Under the pieces are notes generated by a model that was given only the letters and a program-made list of their open reading frames with translations, was not told the DNA's origin and did no database searches. A stretch of 64,000 nucleotides of DNA from the NCBI GenBank assembly GCA_023414355.1, contig JAEZOB010000046.1, positions 118,985 through 182,984 on the forward strand, given 5' to 3'. Shown here one piece after another: positions 62,731-64,000 of this stretch; position 1 is the stretch's first letter; every line of letters starts with the position of its first letter. This DNA is from Bacillota bacterium (GTDB lineage Bacteria; Bacillota; Clostridia; Lachnospirales; Lachnospiraceae). Made by a program: the position numbers and the translations under genes.

Positions 62731-63450
62731 ATGGTTACTATAATGAGTAGAGAAGGTTTCACCCAAGCGCAGAAAAAATCCGGTATGGATCTTTGGATCA
62801 TACTAATCACCACCTTTATCGTATTAGGTATTTATACCGTGTTTAATCATGACATTACCTTGTTGGTAAATAACTCAGATATTCCAACTTTGATTCGCAC
62901 ACTATTCATCGCCTTGTTACAGTTCGGAGTTGCCGGGTTAGGTATTACTCTCGTGTGCATCATAAGAAAAGAGAGTTTTATAAAGTACGGCCTATGCAGA
63001 AAAAATCTGTTGCCCACATTACTTCTATCTGCTGTAATGTTCCTTCCGAGTATTATCTTTAGTATAGCGACAGGGAATTTCAATGGATATTTTCCTTTTC
63101 AAGGGGTAAATATGACAGAAGAGGTATGGGCATCTCCGATCCCGACCAAAGTATTCGGTATGCTTATTATTGCAACTGCATGGGGGTTTTTCGAAGGCTT
63201 TAATTATCCTGTCATCATGGATAAAATTAATCTTCGCTACCCCTGCAAACACCTATGGGCTGATCCTGGTGCCATCTCCTGCGCCCTGATGTGTATCTTA
63301 ATTCACGGAGCCGTTGGAGTTACCGCGAGTGGAATCCTTGAGATGCTTACCGTCTTTATAAGCATCTATGGAATTCTGATGGTAAGAAAATTTACCGGAA
63401 ATGCATGGGGTTGTGTTTTTGTATTTATCTTTCTATGGAACGCATATTGA
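62731..63450 (+). CDS. CPBP-like membrane protein lacking the usual glutamates
   Basis: 239 aa with about seven hydrophobic helices. The order of helices and the late HGAVGV motif recall CPBP intramembrane proteases, but where EExxxR is expected the sequence reads WGFFEGFNYPVIMDKI with one Glu and no Arg. It may be an inactive homologue. The start is uncertain between ATG 62731 and ATG 62743. An inverted repeat GTGTAAAAAATAT...TTTTCAC (62664-62685) lies upstream and could be an operator. Confidence 0.72.
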   Translation: MVTIMSREGFTQAQKKSGMDLWIILITTFIVLGIYTVFNHDITLLVNNSDIPTLIRTLFIALLQFGVAGLGITLVCIIRKESFIKYGLCRKNLLPTLLLSAVMFLPSIIFSIATGNFNGYFPFQGVNMTEEVWASPIPTKVFGMLIIATAWGFFEGFNYPVIMDKINLRYPCKHLWADPGAISCALMCILIHGAVGVTASGILEMLTVFISIYGILMVRKFTGNAWGCVFVFIFLWNAY

Positions 63451-63500
63451 AGACACATTATTACTTTGATGTATGAAAATCGTCAGGAAAGGATAGGAGC

Positions 63501-63731
63501 ATGAATATATTTAATCGCAGAGAGCTATATGTTACTATGGATTTAATAAAGTTGAATGAAGTCATTAACCTGCTGAAGAAAGAAAATATTCCATTTACCC
63601 ATAAAACTCAGAACAGTACCAGCCTGAACAGAAGATCGGATTCGATTGGCATGAACAACAGTGGTCTATATCTTTACTATATCTATGTACATAGGGATCG
63701 TTTAGAAGAAGCACAATCCCTTCTAAAGTAA
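63501..63731 (+). CDS. Small hypothetical protein
   Basis: 76 aa, soluble, alpha/beta in pattern (LYVTMDLIKLNEVINLLKKENI, given in part, then YYIYVHRDRLEEAQSLLK). The two ends look like the beta-alpha halves of a small DUF2007-like fold (resemblance only). AGGAGC precedes the ATG. It lies 50 bp after the CPBP-like gene and may be cotranscribed. Function unknown. Confidence 0.68.
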   Translation: MNIFNRRELYVTMDLIKLNEVINLLKKENIPFTHKTQNSTSLNRRSDSIGMNNSGLYLYYIYVHRDRLEEAQSLLK

Positions 63732-63876
63732 GATAGATGAATAGCAGAAACCAGAATATATTTGAAAAACAGATACGAAAATGGAAGACACGGAAGTCTT
63801 TATTGAAAGAGAAATCTAGTTTAGAGAAGGATTTCCTAGCGACATAAATCTTTTTTGCATAATGGTTTACTAAAAA

Positions 63877-64000
63877 ATCGAGTAGGAGGCGGTGACTAAC
63901 CGCCGTCCTCTCACAGCACCGTGCGTACCGTTCGGTACACGGCGCTTTCAATAGTTGACGTGCACTGACTGATATGCAATGGCTAAGTCATAGAAGCCAT
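63877..64000 (-). ncRNA. 3' end of a group II intron (domains V and VI), cut by the window edge
   Basis: On the minus strand 63946-63915 folds as a domain V hairpin: AGCGCCGTG / CACGGTGCT with the AGC triad, a 2-nt CG bulge, and GTACC-GAAC-GGTA at the tip. It is followed by a domain VI-like stem GGCGG/CCGCC (63881-63914) and the ending CCTCCTACTCGAT at 63877. The bases after the end are TTTTTTAG, which suits a class C intron inserted behind a terminator stem. The reverse transcriptase gene should lie beyond the right edge. Confidence 0.82.

Overview
The window looks like chromosomal DNA from an anaerobic, low-to-mid GC Firmicute, most likely a Lachnospiraceae (Clostridium cluster XIVa) relative. 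The main clues are a single-chain PurL of the clostridial type, a T-box leader ahead of valS, a LicT-type antiterminated PTS operon, methylglyoxal synthase, many strong AGGAGG ribosome binding sites, and a large protein plus ATPase pair that resembles families I recall as typical of Lachnospiraceae (DUF5717/DUF5716, from memory). No prophage, IS transposase gene, CRISPR array, rRNA or tRNA was seen. The right edge carries the 3' end of a group II intron.

Layout. 1-9.3 kb: end of a CstA-type transporter, an odd Lys/Ala-rich lipoprotein with a DnaJ-like zinc domain, purL, a LysR regulator, a small lipoprotein and mgsA. 9.5-14.9 kb: an ABC transporter (FtsX-type permease and ATPase) with its two-component system. 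15.1-18.4 kb: a GlcNAc/glucose-type PTS operon (antiterminator, IIA, HPr, IIBC) controlled by a clear RAT/terminator switch. 18.5-22.1 kb: valS, with its T-box leader unusually far upstream and a 218-bp palindromic element in between. 22.2-24.8 kb: PadR regulator with a ferredoxin-type membrane protein, and a DUF2935 protein. 24.8-31.8 kb: a tight four-gene operon of uncharacterised proteins (1181-aa beta/helical-repeat protein, Hsp70/actin-fold protein, TPR-like protein, membrane coiled-coil protein). 32-40 kb: CobD/HisC-like aminotransferase, CPBP protease, a gene broken by one stop codon, and a MarR-controlled heterodimeric ABC exporter. 40.3-44.2 kb: glycerate kinase, GntP permease and CdaR regulator. 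44.3-49.4 kb: a second FtsX-ABC plus two-component module paralogous to the first. 49.5-57.9 kb: DUF2164, ABC-F, DUF3784-like, purA, phospholipase C-like, dut, a second LysR, Fe-S aldo/keto reductase. 57.9-64 kb: PPOX protein, TetR-controlled ABC-2 transporter, MarR-controlled nitroreductase, CPBP-like membrane protein, small protein and intron end.

Regulation can be read directly in several places: sigma-A promoters with 16-17 bp spacers before the PTS operon, valS, the marR genes, tetR and the lipoprotein, and paired palindromic operators at the tetR and marR/nitroreductase loci.

The two most interesting signals are (i) the four-gene ATPase/helical-repeat operon at 24.8-31.8 kb, which I cannot assign to any known system, and (ii) a family of palindromic intergenic elements. 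The clearest is a 125-bp three-armed cloverleaf-like element present twice (6.7 kb and 55.2 kb) with compensatory base changes between copies. One copy is flanked by exact-period 17-bp and 45-bp tandem repeats that run into the end of a LysR gene.
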